DNA of 64,000 nt from Bradysia coprophila (taxonomy: Eukaryota; Arthropoda; Insecta; Diptera; Sciaridae): contig NW_023503493.1 in the NCBI RefSeq assembly GCF_014529535.1, forward strand, positions 6,480,001 through 6,544,000. Reading direction: 5' to 3'. Positions 1 through 13,600 of this stretch are shown here, in pieces. The position numbers and the translations under genes were made by a program. Each line of letters opens with the position of its first letter. The stretch's first letter is position 1. The notes beneath the pieces are model-generated. The model did no database searches. It was given only the letters and a program-made list of their open reading frames with translations, and was not told the DNA's origin.

Positions 1-3000
1 TGGATAAAATTTTGCATTGCATTGTAAATCTGTTTCGTTCCATTTCCTGTTGGTGGATTCTATGTAGCCTATTACGGCTACAAGTAAAGTGTATCAGATT
101 CGGTTGAAATCGCTAAATCGATCATTCGATAGTCGTTAATGACTAGCCAATTTCGTTGGAGCGTCTACATCCACAATGTCAACCAGTCCTGGATCATTCT
201 TCTCTTTGTAATGGCTTTACATCAAATGAATTATAAAAAGAAGATTGTGGAGAAGGTGCCCAAGGTTTCTTTTTGGTTGCGAACTCCCTTCACTCCCTAT
301 ACTACACTAAGTTTTCTTGATTTTCTCGAATTTTCCCTATTTTTTGTGAATTTTCGCAAAATCAAGAAAGTTTGACGAAACCACTCAAATTTTCTGAATT
401 TTTTTTTTCGATTTTCTCAAATTTTCTGAGCTTCTTTGAATAAAATGGAAAAATTTCAAAACAATTTTTCGATTTTATCGACTTTTCTTGATTTTCTTGA
501 ACATCCCAACGGGTTTTTCCTTGAAATTTTTTTCTCCAAAATTGTGGCTATAGTCGAGACCTTTCAGAAACAGCAAGCCTATAACAGTTATTATTTATTT
601 AGCGGATGTGTCGCACAAAGCTTAGCTACATATCATCACAGTTAAATTACGTTCGTCAGAAAATAAAAAAATTATCACATTTGGCAGCACACTAGAGCTG
701 CAGATCCAACCCTATTAGCCACTCTCGAAACACCCTCCGAAACCTCATGTATATCCGCTATGTTATTCGAAAATGCCCTTAGCGGACACTCAGTCGCAAT
801 GTGTGACATCCTCTGGTTTGGAGCACAGTTAAATAACAGTTAACAGTTAAATCTACTACTTCATCCGCCCAGTACCTGATAAGAAATCTGTTACTTCATT
901 TGTTTTAACATACGTTTTGCTATATGAGAAAAGACTTAACTACGTTCATCGTTTATTTTGTTGTCACTGTTGATAACAGATATAACAAATGACTACCAGT
1001 TGTTGATTGTAAAAGAATCTATTTTCAAACACATAAAGATGTAAGAATTTGCATTTTGATTTGCATAAGTACTGTAATTTTGTCCTGCGCTCCAGTGATC
1101 AACTGAAGTACTGACTTTACATTGGTTTAAAACTAACTTCCTCGGCATTGTGTGAAACTTTAAGAAAATCTGATTAAAAAAACGGTCCAAATTCGATGGA
1201 GACTTTCTTTACGAAGATTAGCATCTCGGCAAATTTGCAGAGAGAAAAAAGTCTAGTAAAATTTCACTGTGAAGTAATGAACACCAAATAGAGCAAATAA
1301 TTGCCTTGTCACTTATTTCGATACGATTCTATATATAATGTCCCTCCCATTTATGGAAGTGCATTGACGTTTTACTTATCGCTATTCAACATCAATAAAA
1401 CGAGCAAAAATTAATGTTGGTTGCTTTTTTCGTAAATGTATTTACTATACCCAGCAAGAGAGATATTAAATAAATATTTCAATTGGTATTTTTCGTATTA
1501 ATATTATTCGTTATATAGCGCGGCGGCTGCGTTATATATTGGTAACACTCAGAGTTGTACGGAGCCACAACAATTTTTTTTTTCATATAGATTTTGTGTA
1601 CGCACATATCCAACGGCTGAAGCATTACTGAAATGCTTTCAGTTTTAAAGATTATTATTAACGCACATAAAAGATGAGTTAATTGACAGGTTTATGGTTT
1701 TGCTTCACTTTAGTGTGTACAAAATGTTATACATTAACTAGCCGGTAGTCAGTCATTTACTACTTTTATTATGATGTGTAACGATGTTCGCTTTGATTTA
1801 TTGAATTGTTTTATGAGCGATAATGTTTTGTTGGATATAGTCAATCTCATACTTTATGGCTGGAATAACTGTTTTGTCATGAACATGCTAAAGAATCTCT
1901 AATCAATATTATGATGATCTGCCAAGAGTACATGTCTATTTATTGTGGTAATAATTTAAACCAATATCCACCAATAATTCTTTTACAGTCGATACAAATA
2001 ACCCCATAGGCATCGTTTTATCGCTGTTTCACATCTTGTGAGAATGTCAATATTTGCAGCGGAATCTATTACTTCGTTTGTTTAAAATATTGTGTTTGAT
2101 ACATAATAAATATGCAACGTCGTTAGTTTTCACATACATTTTACGATAACACTAGCACTCAGAAAATTGTGGAGGGAAGCTGTACTTGTCGCATGTATAT
2201 ACAAATACGTTGTGTATGCATTTCACACGTTATGAGTGTATTTTATACATTGTGTATTAGTACTGGTCATTAACAGTATAACATTTGAAATAAACAGACT
2301 CGCTACATCGAGGCTGTTTACTTTGAAAAAGTCAAAGACATCCGAAATAACTTCTTATTTACATAAGTTGCAGAAAATTACGTTTACTCGCTACACCCAG
2401 CGGAAAGTCGTCTTACGTCACGGGTGTTTGGAGGAAAACTTACTTCCGCAGGGCTTAAAGAGTAAAATACCGTACATGCTGGTTTGGAAATTTTTATTTT
2501 GCCTTGTGTGATTGCAGCCCTCGTCTTCGGCTCAGGCTGCAAGCCTCTCACTTGGCAAAATAAAAATTTCTAAACCAGCATGTAATGTACTATTATGGTT
2601 AAATCGCATGCTAACAGACCTCTTATCCTATAGCCCTTCATTTTAAGTAATTTTGATCAAATAGTGTGCGTCTACGTGGATAAATCAGACGTCACTTCAT
2701 TTTACCGAATTATTTTGTTATTTTGTTGAGTAGAATACTTTACGCATCTGTGGGAACATATGTTTATCCACTGGGTATTGTATTGTATTCACCACCCTGG
2801 GCTTGAGATATATATGCTTCCATCATCCACCACGTAGATAATCAAATTTTCCCTCGGATGGTAATAGTACGGAATATTACAATAGTAGTTTACGGTCCTT
2901 GTTTACAACTATTTAAAAATTGAAATTTGCTAGGCTTGAGGACCTAAGGCAAGGACTGCAATCACACCATAACCTATTTTAAGAAATAAATGCTCTAAAA

Positions 3001-4379
3001 TTCTATAAATTTCTTAAAAAATTCTTTAAAGTTCCTGAATTTGAATTTTTTTCAGATTTTAATTCTAAGTCTCTGGGACATGAGTTTTAACTCCTTATGC
3101 CAATGAAGTAATTACTCGTTTTCCAGTGGTGCATTGAGTAAAATCCGTAATTGCTTTCCCCTTGCAAAAATTGCTCAGTACAGAGGAGTTCGCCCCCTTC
3201 GCATGAAGAATATTTTACGTGAATTCTTCTGTGATAACCAACAACTTTCACATAAGGCGAGCTATAAACCAGGGACAAATGGATGCTGATATCTAATTCC
3301 GAAACAACCTTGTCATACTCGAAAATTCACTCTTGTGTTTTAGAACTAGTTATGCTTTGACTATCGACACAACTCCAAGCAGTAAGATAAATGCTTGACT
3401 TCACCAGACAGTCTAGTTTGAGACCCATAAGTCAATATGGAAAATAAATTAGTAATAGCATGTTCAATCGAAAATAGTGGAATTCATTTACCAAGAATGG
3501 AGAAAACTGTTTCGCTGTAAATTTACCAAAAGACAACCAACAACATCCAACCTGAAAAGGATTAGATATGGTTTCCATCGTCGCGAAAAACAAACAACTG
3601 TGCAAAACCTCGCAACTAAACGCCATTTGATATCCGTGTCATGTTAAGACATGCTACGTTATAGTTTCGGTGTTGTGTTGTCTAATCCTGTGTTTTATCG
3701 GCGAACACATAAATCAAACAGCAAATTGCAATTAAACACGCTATTTAGACCGTACCGTTGGTGATTTTTTTTCTCTTTCTTTTCTTGCTCTTAAATAAAA
3801 CACACTTTTGACTTGTTGATTTAATAATGAACTAACGATAGTCCAGTCCATATAGACATGCAGCATGTCGCTCATTAATTATAATGAATTTTTTTTCTCT
3901 CACTAAACTTACCATACACAGCGTACCTAAGTTGAAATTGAAGCTAGAGCAGAGAATGTACTTAACTAAACACTAAACAGTTAACACCACATATATATGT
4001 ACAGTTGAGTGGCTGTGGTTACCGTGTATCGATACTTTTAACTTCTGTTGGATGTATCCTAGAGTGATTTAGACACGCGAACCGAGCATAATTAGCATTT
4101 TGAATTTATTAAGCGGAATGTAATCAATTTGATCGTTTCTTTTCTGTCTGGTAAATAAGATTTTCAACACATATACCGGCCAATTTTGGTGTTTAATATT
4201 CCATTCTCGTGTGAACATTTAAAAAGCTAAGGAAACAAGGAAAAGTGTTGACGTACATTTCTCCCGCAAGTGAATATATATATTAAAAGTGTCATTATGC
4301 GCGGTGAAACAAGTTGAATGCAATTCAAGTAAATGAACTAACGGTTAAACAAGTCCGACGAACATCGAACATTGCAAAA
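1..4379. other. Upstream intergenic DNA
   Basis: No gene is recognised. It holds T-rich low-complexity DNA (290-520), a decayed TTAA-type MITE (850-995) and the hairpin at 2474-2588. The open frames here are short, AT-driven and lack recognisable protein motifs. The promoter and any 5' UTR of the kinase's short isoform should lie just before 4380. Confidence 0.6.
2474..2588. repeat. Hairpin element, AAATTTTTATTTTG type
   Basis: CATGCTGGTTTGGAAATTTT pairs with AAAATTTCTAAACCAGCATG over a loop containing CCTCGTCTTCGGCTCAGGC. It resembles the hairpins at 61.2 and 61.4 kb. Confidence 0.7.
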
Positions 4380-4637
4380 ATGTCACTGTTTTCATCAACC
4401 AATCGGCCCAAGTCGTTAATGGAAGTGCTGCTGGCGAAAAAAATCGAAGCAGCCTCACAAAACAGTCCGGGTGTCAGCCGTTTATTTCGCACGGATTCGC
4501 TGGATTCGGTCAGCAGCATTGGTTCATTGGGTTCGATTATTTTGGGTGATGATGTGTGCCGGTGTGATGATTGCCTGTTGGGAATTGTTGATCTATGGAT
4601 AGCTGGACCCGCCGAAAAGGCATTGGAAAAGAAAAAG
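4380..4637 (+). CDS. IP3K2: Alternative first coding exon (short N-terminus) of the IP3 3-kinase
   Basis: This exon encodes 86 residues from an ATG at 4380 in a good animal context (CAAAAATG) to a donor AAAAG/GTATTT, ending in phase 0 after three lysines. The peptide is Ser-rich with a cysteine cluster (VCRCDDC) and an acidic, leucine-rich end. It has no known domain. It does not splice in frame to the ATG exon at 20736, which has an in-frame TGA just upstream, so the two look like alternative starts from different promoters. A TATA-like run lies at 4275-4285, about 100 bases upstream. It might be a core promoter, but this is unproven. Confidence 0.7.
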
Positions 4638-7600
4638 GTATTTGATTGTGGGTTTCTTTTTTCTTAGAATGGGTTAAGTCTTTTGTGGAAATATAACTTC
4701 ATCGTTCGGTCGAAGAAGTCATTTTTGAATTGAAATTATTTGAACCGAAATAAAAACGTATAATTGCCAATCGTGACCGTTAACATTAATCGATATGTTT
4801 TGTAGTTTCCTCGGAAGTTGTGTTTCCACTAAAGAGAAAGGAACTTAGTAAATATTCCAGTAGTCCCACTTGACGAGTCTTTTATTTATTTGGGGATGAA
4901 TTTCATTCGGACCTCAGTGAACTGTAGTCTTGAAACGAGAGACTATTTTGAGTACAAAATTTTCCCATATTCTCTTGAATTATCCAGGGTTTTCCTTCAT
5001 TTTTCCAGATTTTCCTTAAATATTTCAAAAAATAGAAAATTGGGAAAATGTGGGAAAATGTATGACACTTTAGGAAAATTTAGGAAAATTTAGGAAAAGT
5101 TAGGAAAAGTTAGGAAAATTTAGGAAAATGCTTTTCCCAAAATTGGGGCCTGCTTGCATCATCGGGCTGAAGTTAGCCCAACGCCAAAATCATGACTAGT
5201 AACAAATATGCTTATAAGTATATAAGATGTATGTGTGTGTGTGTATACTGTACATAACAAATCATATTACATAAAAAGTTATGCTATCGCTATTATGTAC
5301 TTATGCCGGCCTCGAATTTGGGTCGGACCCAAATGTTCCTTAACTTTAAATTGTATACATTTGGGTCGGACCAATATGTTCAGTACTTATGACTGCCTTG
5401 AATTTGGGTCGGACCCAAATGCATGAAACTCAAAACTGAAGAACATTTGGGTCCGACCAATATTCGAGGCCGTCATAAGTACTGAACATATTGGTCCGAC
5501 CCAAATGTATAAAACTCAAAACTGAAGAACATTTGGGTCCGACCCAAATTCAAGGCAGTCATAAGTACTGAACATATTGATCCGACCCAAATGTATACAA
5601 CTTAAAGTTAAAGAACATTTGGGTCCGACCCAAATTCGAGGCAGTCATAAGAGCTGAACATATTGGGCCGACCCAAATGTATACAACTTAAAGTTAAAGA
5701 ACATTTGGGTCCGACCCAAATTCGAGGCAGTCATAAGAGCTGAACATATTGGGCCGACCCAAATGTATACAATTTAAAGTTAAGGAACATTTGGGTCCGA
5801 CCCAAATTCGAGGCAGTCATAAGTACTGAACATATTGATCCGACCCAAATGTATACAACTTAAAGTTAAAGAACATTTGGGTCCGACCCAAATTCGAGGC
5901 AGTCATAAGAGCTGAACATATTGGTCCGACCCAAATGTATACAACTTAAAGTTAAAGAACATTTGGGTCCGACCCAAATTCGAGGCAGTCATAAGAGCTG
6001 AACATATTGGGCCGACCCAAATGTATACAATTTAAAGTTAAGGAACATTTGGGTCCGACCCAAATTCGAGGCCGGCATAAGTACATAATAGCGATAGCAT
6101 AACTCTTTATGTAATATGATTTGTTATGGACAGTGTACACACATACACATACATCTTATGTACTTATAAGCATATTTGTTACTAGTCATAATTTTGGCGT
6201 TGGGCTAACTTCAGCCCGATCTTGCATCGAATGTCAAGATGACCTCACCTTCTAGATATGTAGAGATTCAAACCCATCATTCAAGACCATCATTCAAACA
6301 ATGGTAAATGAATAACCCGGGCATGGAAATAATGTTGTCTTCCCAGTAATCAGATCAACAATTTTCAGTAACCAGAAACTTAAAACTTACGTCCATACAT
6401 TTCCCGGTGCTTTGTTCGGCGAACACTCGATTTCCCGGTATTCACATTTTTTACGAAAACTAGGCTTTACCAGGATACCTCATTATTTCCATTGAACACA
6501 TGAACATACAGCAAATCCTTTGTCATCTGAAAGAAAACTTTTTCGAAAGAAGATCAAAGAATGTTTGAATTCTCCAAAATATCTTTCTACGAAAAAATCC
6601 CGGTAACGCTACGCTACACTAACAAGTTAATTAAATGTTCACATTTTATGAAGACGTTACTACAATACCCTGACATTAACAAAAAAAAGCAATTGTTTCA
6701 ATTGATCGGGGTATTGATTCTTACCAAAATAAATAAACGTTTCTTGACTCAGGGAACAACTTAACCACTGGCTAAGTGCTGCCATTCTGAATCAGATAAG
6801 AGAACAGTTCGTTCAGCATGATTTAAACGTTAAACAAATGGCTCAAAGAAATCGTTTTCTGCTTTTGCAAAAACATTTTACTTAAAACAAAAACTGAAAA
6901 TACAAAACAAAATAAATCGTCTTTACGACAAACCGTACCGCGATTCACTGATTTTTATCGGAATTGTTTTATGAACATTGGGAACATGAACATGCTTGGA
7001 TACTATTATGCTAAGATATATATTGAGTTGAAAGGGTACAGAATGCTTGGTGAGTGTTTGAAATGTTTTATGAACATGCAGCGAAATTTACACGTTTTCC
7101 GAATGCCAGGATGCAGACCAGGATCAGGATAATTAAAAGTATGCGACACTTGATTGATGGATATGCAAATCCTTTTTGCTACTTTTTATCAGAAATTCCA
7201 TCAAAATGTCACTGAAATTATGCATTCAAAAGTGATTTTCTTGTATCCCTAATATTTCAAGTTTCAAGAGGACTCTGTGGGAACCAGAACAGTCGAAAAG
7301 CAAGGAGTTAGTCATAAATAGATGGTCGTAGAAACTTCGTTCTTAACCTGACAGTTTAAACTGAAAGATTAAACCTTGGATACGTTTCCTTCTGTAGCAC
7401 CGGAAATTTGATATATTTTCTATGTTGGTAGGCGATAGAGCCAATTCTGCTTGACTTGAGTTTAAACCGTTCTGAGCCTTTAATTGTAAACTACGTGCAT
7501 TTAAAAACCTCTTTAATTTTAAAAGTTTCTAACTTTCTACAAATTTTCGTCTTTATCTTGACACATCATGTCTACATTTACTCAATCAGGGGGACTAACC

Positions 7601-10600
7601 AACCATCTATCAGAATTATTTTGAATGAATTTCTGCCTGAACTGCATCGAAAATTCCATTATTGGTCGACCTATCACCTCATTCCCATTTTATTTTACTG
7701 AGCACATTTTTCAGCATCGAACAGTTTAAAGTAATCATCTGTCTGTACGTGCCTCTGTTGCACTGCATTTATTACGTTAAATAATTGTTATTACTTTGAC
7801 ATTCCCTTTTCATTTAAATAGCATTTTGATTAACATCATTACGTCAATGGATATGGTAATGTGACATTCTAAAAATGGGTGTTTTCTGACACTAATGAGC
7901 ATCAATTTCAATTGATATTCGCTTCAATGAAAAAGTGTGTGGTATATCCGATTTTATCTTGTCCATTACTTACAAGGCAAGTGAATTGATTCTGTGCGCA
8001 CAATTATTCCGCAATTTATTACTTATCGCAGTGGTGTTGATATGAATCAACCTTTTCCTTTCAAAGTTTAATTGATCATCTTAATTAAGGCTAATTAAAT
8101 TAAATTCAACTCTTTTCGTGGTCACTGTCCATGAATTTATCAAAATTCAATTTTTCTAAAAGACATCAATCGAAGTAGCGAACCTTTCATTCGAATTTGT
8201 TGAATATATTCTACTGTGGTACAGGTGGCGCTGGAACATAATTTATAAGTTGGATATCATTTTTGTTCAGAGTTCAGACTAAGCATAATTTCAGTGGATT
8301 CAATCGTTGGACGTATACGTACATGTTCACGGTAATATGAAGCTGGTTGTTGAGCGATCACGAATGAATATATTTATTTTGATCAGATTTTAATATACCG
8401 AAGTTGACAAACTGTGTGTGTGAGATTGTTCGGTTTGAATGTTATTGAGTATCGCCAACGCTTAAGTTCAGGGGGTCAAGTGGACTAGGTTGTTAACTTT
8501 TGTGAAGGTGTCGTTTCTTTTAGCAAGAAGTACGGTAATTTCCTTCATTATCACAAGTTTATGCCACCGAGTGTTTGTTATTACGATAATGTATTATCAT
8601 ACTCTCAGCCTGCGGCCTCGAGTGACAATTTACATATCGTGTGCCTAGAATAGCAGATTGTTCACCTCTGTCAAAAATGTTTTTTTTTAAGATTTGGAAG
8701 TTATGTATCGAGCTCAGGGTATGCAAACTCTGCACTCGACAAAATACCATTTTCCAAATCTTGTTGCTTGAACCTCACTCGTGAATTTGACTCGTATCAC
8801 AAATTGATCCCTCAGCATCCAATGCAATTTAAGTACTATTTCTTGACGATTCTTCGTTTACATTTATCGATTTATTGATTATGTCAATTTCTTTCATACG
8901 GCCAACCAAATTACCTTAGCAGCGTTTTTCTAATTTGGTCTCGTAGTACAAGATTTAGGCCAATGTGGGCGATATTACTGCCCAGAAATTATCACAGTAA
9001 TATCACCCAGGATGATATTATTACACAATTTTGTGAAGGATATTATCATCTTCTTGGTGACAAATGGTTGAGTACTTGACGCGTCTAAAATACATGGATA
9101 GATGTCAGTCTGCATATAGACCGAAGCACAGCACTGAGACAGTGTTGTTGAATTTATCTGATTATGTTCGAAGAGCGTTTGAAAGGAAATGTCTCACCGT
9201 GCTGCTGCTGCTTGACTTTACTAAAGCGTTTGACACTATTAGGCACGGTAGGCTTCTAGACAAGCTCCGGAGTGAGTTCAAATTCTCAACATCGGCTGTG
9301 TCGTTTCTGCGGGACTATCTTAATGATCGTAGACAATGTGTAGTGATCAAAAATCATGTTTCAGAGCCTATTCCAGTGCATCAAGGCATTCCGCAAGGCT
9401 CCGTTCTTGGGCCGCTCATCTTTTCGCTGTACATTAATAATCTACCACAGTCGTTACGTCATATGCTACATCACATGTTTGCCGATGATGTTCAGCTATA
9501 CTACGCTTTTGCTGAAAAAGATGTCGAAGATGCTTTCTCTAAAATAAATGCTGACGTTAATGCTGTATGCGCTTGGGCGTCTGAGAATGGATTGATATTG
9601 AATGCTGGGAAGACTCAAGCTATCGTATTCGCGAACAATGCTGTGAGACGAGTGATGCCGAACATTTTTATTAATGGAATGCTAGTAAATTACTCTGACA
9701 ATGTGTGCAATCTGGGATTGAAGATGGACGTTAACCTAAACTTCAATGCGCATGTGAACGATATAAGTGCAAAGGTGTTCGCCAGACTGAGGAGCCTTTG
9801 GGCAAATCAACATATTTTACCGCAACAAACTAGAGCAATGCTAGTCAAGACGCTAATGTTACCTCTATTCACTTACTGTGACTCGATATATTCGTCAAAT
9901 ATCAGCGCAAAGTCCGTCAAAGTGCTTGAGAGAGTCTTTGCTGCCTGTATTCGCTTTGTGTATGGCATCGGAAGGTATGACAGCATTGCCGAATGTGTAA
10001 GTCGTTTGCTGGGATGCACCTTGATGGAGTTCCTCAAGTACCGCTCGCTGTTGATGGTCTTCAAATTAGTTATCAATGAGGCGCCGGAGTATCTGACTAG
10101 CTGCATTCAAGTTTCAACGAGATCTAATCATTTGATAATTCCTGTTCATACCACAAGCCAGTACAACAAGTCATTTTTCGTAAATGCAGTTTCGAGATTC
10201 AATTTGCTCCCGAATGAAGTCAAAATGACTGGAACACTGAAATCCTTCAAAAATCGGTGTTTTGTTCGACAGCGTGTGTGAGCATCGTCCGGGGCTACAT
10301 AGACCTACCACTCATCGATTTTATTTTTTTTTTTTTTATTTTTGATTTTTTTATGCACAGTGATACACAAGCATTAGGGTCGGTACTATTTCTTTTTATG
10401 CTTTTCTGCCCACCCCCGTACAGTCCAATGTTATGCTGCCTTTTTATATTTTTAATGTTCATTTCACTATCGTAATCCTTATCTCGTTGTTGAGGCTCTA
10501 TTTGTTTATTACGCTAGTCATTTGTAATTCTTCTTTTTTTTTGTAATTTGTTAATCTACTGTTATGAAAAGTCTATGAACATTTGTATAAGGACCTACCT

Positions 10601-13600
10601 TGTTGTTCTGATAAATAAACCAAATTAAATTAAATTAAATTAAATTATTGTCTTCTGGACGTTATTATCGCCCGGAACGATAATCATACTGTAGAAATGA
10701 CACTTCACAAGTTAACTTAGACAAAACAAGGCATCAGAACAGTCGGAGCGTTTGCTGCGACTTAGCCCCGTACGACCCGTAATCCTATTTCGTCCGTAAC
10801 CATAATACGTCCGTAGCCGTAATACGCCCGGAACCCTAATACGTCTACAACCCTCTAATGCGTCTGTTACCAAAATGCAAGTCAAGTTGGGCATGGTCAA
10901 ATTTACTGAAAGTGTTCATTTTTAAAATTGCGCATAGCGCAATTACGAAAGCCCGTACGAAGTACCTCTCAAATACAACCAACAATTTACGACATTATTT
11001 TAGAAACCCAAAATTTTTTGCCAACTTTCCATTGGGTATTCAATTACCTCTCAAATAAAACAAAAATTAGCAAAATCGGATGATATTTACTCGATTTATG
11101 TGCAAAAAACACTTAGGGCCGAGTAGCGGCCTTAGTCCAAGGGCCCAAATTTAAAACTTTTTTTGCCACCATTCTATTCGGCATTCAATTATCTCTCAAA
11201 TTAAACAAAAACTAGCAAAATCTGATGAGATTTATGTGCAAAAAACACTTAGTGCCGAGTAGCGGCCTTAGTCCAAGGGACCAAATTTGAAACTTTTTTC
11301 GCCACGTTCTTTTCGGTATTCAATTACCTTCCATAAAAAGCTAAATCTAGTAAAATCGGATGATATTTACTCGATTTATGTGCAAAAAACACTTAGGGCC
11401 GAGTAGCGGCCTTAGTCCAAGGGCCCAAATTTGAAACTTTTTTCGCCACGTTCTTTTCGGTATTCAATTACCTTCCATAAAAAACTAAATCTAGCAAAAT
11501 CGGATGAGATTTACTCGATTTATGTGCAAAAATCACTTAGGGCCGAGTAACGACCTTTGAGCCCTCCCAACAAGCCCACGTTGCATCTTCCCCCAAAACA
11601 ATGTTCAGCAACTTTGTTCTACTTGTCAATACCTTTCATTTGATATATCACAAGCAGCTATTGCGTGCGTATTTCGGTAGATATCTTTATTGCGGATTCG
11701 TCATCTATTAACTAACCAAATGCTTTGCCCTTACAGTCTGCTTCCAATTCGACGTGTTACAAACGGCATATTAATCTTATAAGCCCCCAGTACTTCGTAC
11801 GGGGCTAAAAAGGTTGACATTATTTAGTCTCTTAGCTATGATCCCTTTAATCGATGACACAAGCAGCATATGGAAGACTTGTTATTTGTGAGACCCTTTT
11901 TGTCTTTTCTTTTATTCATCCGAACTAACAAAAGGATAGACAAAAGATAACCCTTTCACCCTATCAAGAACTATGGAGCCACTAAAATCAAGCATTTACG
12001 ACAACTACTGAATTACTATTTTATTTAACCTGTTACAGAGACATCAGTTGATTTCAAATCTTGTACTTCATTTGTTTAAATATGTATTTTACTGTATAAA
12101 TGACCATATTACCCAGAGCTTGTCATTATTTTTGTCGTCGTTATCGATAACAGTTGAATAGCCGTATGTGATGACATAAATATTAAAGGAACTTAGAAGC
12201 GATAACTATGACTAAAAACTTGTGAATCAGTCAGGAGGATGCAACGGTAGATATCCCTGATAACTAACGCTAGGAATTTCAACAATTTTGTTCATGGCTA
12301 TTACAATCATCTGTTCGAAATCAGATCGATTTTTCACTCACGTCACGCGTCTAGTATTTTTCTTGCTTATAACACTTTACGAAAAGTGAAACACGACCTA
12401 TACGACCCACAGTGATAACAAATGTCTAATCGAGTCTAGTCGCGACAACACACGAAAAGAAAAAAAATCTTTTCATTTTACGAGAACATTTATTACAATT
12501 TACTATTTACATTTTAAATGTCCAAAGATCAAAATTCAACGGCGAAACTGGTTTTCACTTCTTCCCAGATTTATTTATTTTGAATTTTTTGTGTGCTTTT
12601 TTCTCCATTTCTGTTTTTAATTTAATTTATTTTATTCTCGTCGTCTTTTCTTTGACGACGGAAGAAAAAATCGCTCACACTGTGTGTTGTAAGAATATAA
12701 AATTTGTAACGTAATATGATAATGTGCGTTCCATTTCGTTGTACATACGAGCAGACAATTTCATATATGGTTGACGTCAATGCAAATCGTATAAATAATT
12801 ACAACAATGTGGAATGAGACCCGTCATGACATTAAATACGTGTGTATCGGACTTTGTCATTTGAAAATGTTTAAAGAAATTGAATTACATTCATCGGAAA
12901 GTGGTTTATAAATTTGCCGGTTTACGACCGGATGGTGAGTTGTTAACTGAGATTTTTTTTGGGAAAAGGTCTTTTACTCATCGTGAATCGGAACTTATAT
13001 CCGTCGCATAGCATATCGATGACGACACTTTTTCGGTAGATTTGGACGTCTTTGTGTCTCATCGTTTTAATCAGGTCTGGACCAAAAGGCATACCAACAT
13101 AAAAAAAATCAAAAGACCCGAACATGCATTTAATTTTAAAAAAAATGAGAACACCATAAGGTTACATGCGACGAGGTTACGCTGTAATCTTTGTACAAAA
13201 TTGTAGCGCAATTTCAGTTCAGTTGACAATTTGTATTGAAATGTAGTTTGAGTTACCGATAGGCGCCATGTTTGGCGATACGGTCCCGGTGAAATATTGG
13301 CGATCGGCATAACCTTCTCATTTACAACCTTGGAACAGCCGTACAATAAAATAGCTATGTAACAATAGAAAATATAAATTTTTGAGTTCCTATCTTGTTT
13401 CCTTACAACCTTTCACAGATAGAATAATAATGGGAGCCGGTTAATCTGTTACTTCTTTCGGGTTATGAATTTGCAGTACAAAATCTCTTACTTCATTCTT
13501 TTGGTCCAAAATGTTGTTATAAAATGGTATGCTAGTCTCAAAACTCGTCGCTTATTATCTTTGTTATCGATAACAGATGACAGACGGTTTCTTAAAAAAG

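Noticed and set aside
139..645. Two short + strand frames in the first kilobase
   Set aside because: They lie in T-rich repetitive DNA, give Phe/Leu/Ile-heavy peptides and have no motif or splice support.
5235..6140. Two near-identical 62-63 residue frames on opposite strands
   Set aside because: They are the two inverted arms of the 5161-6220 fold-back element.
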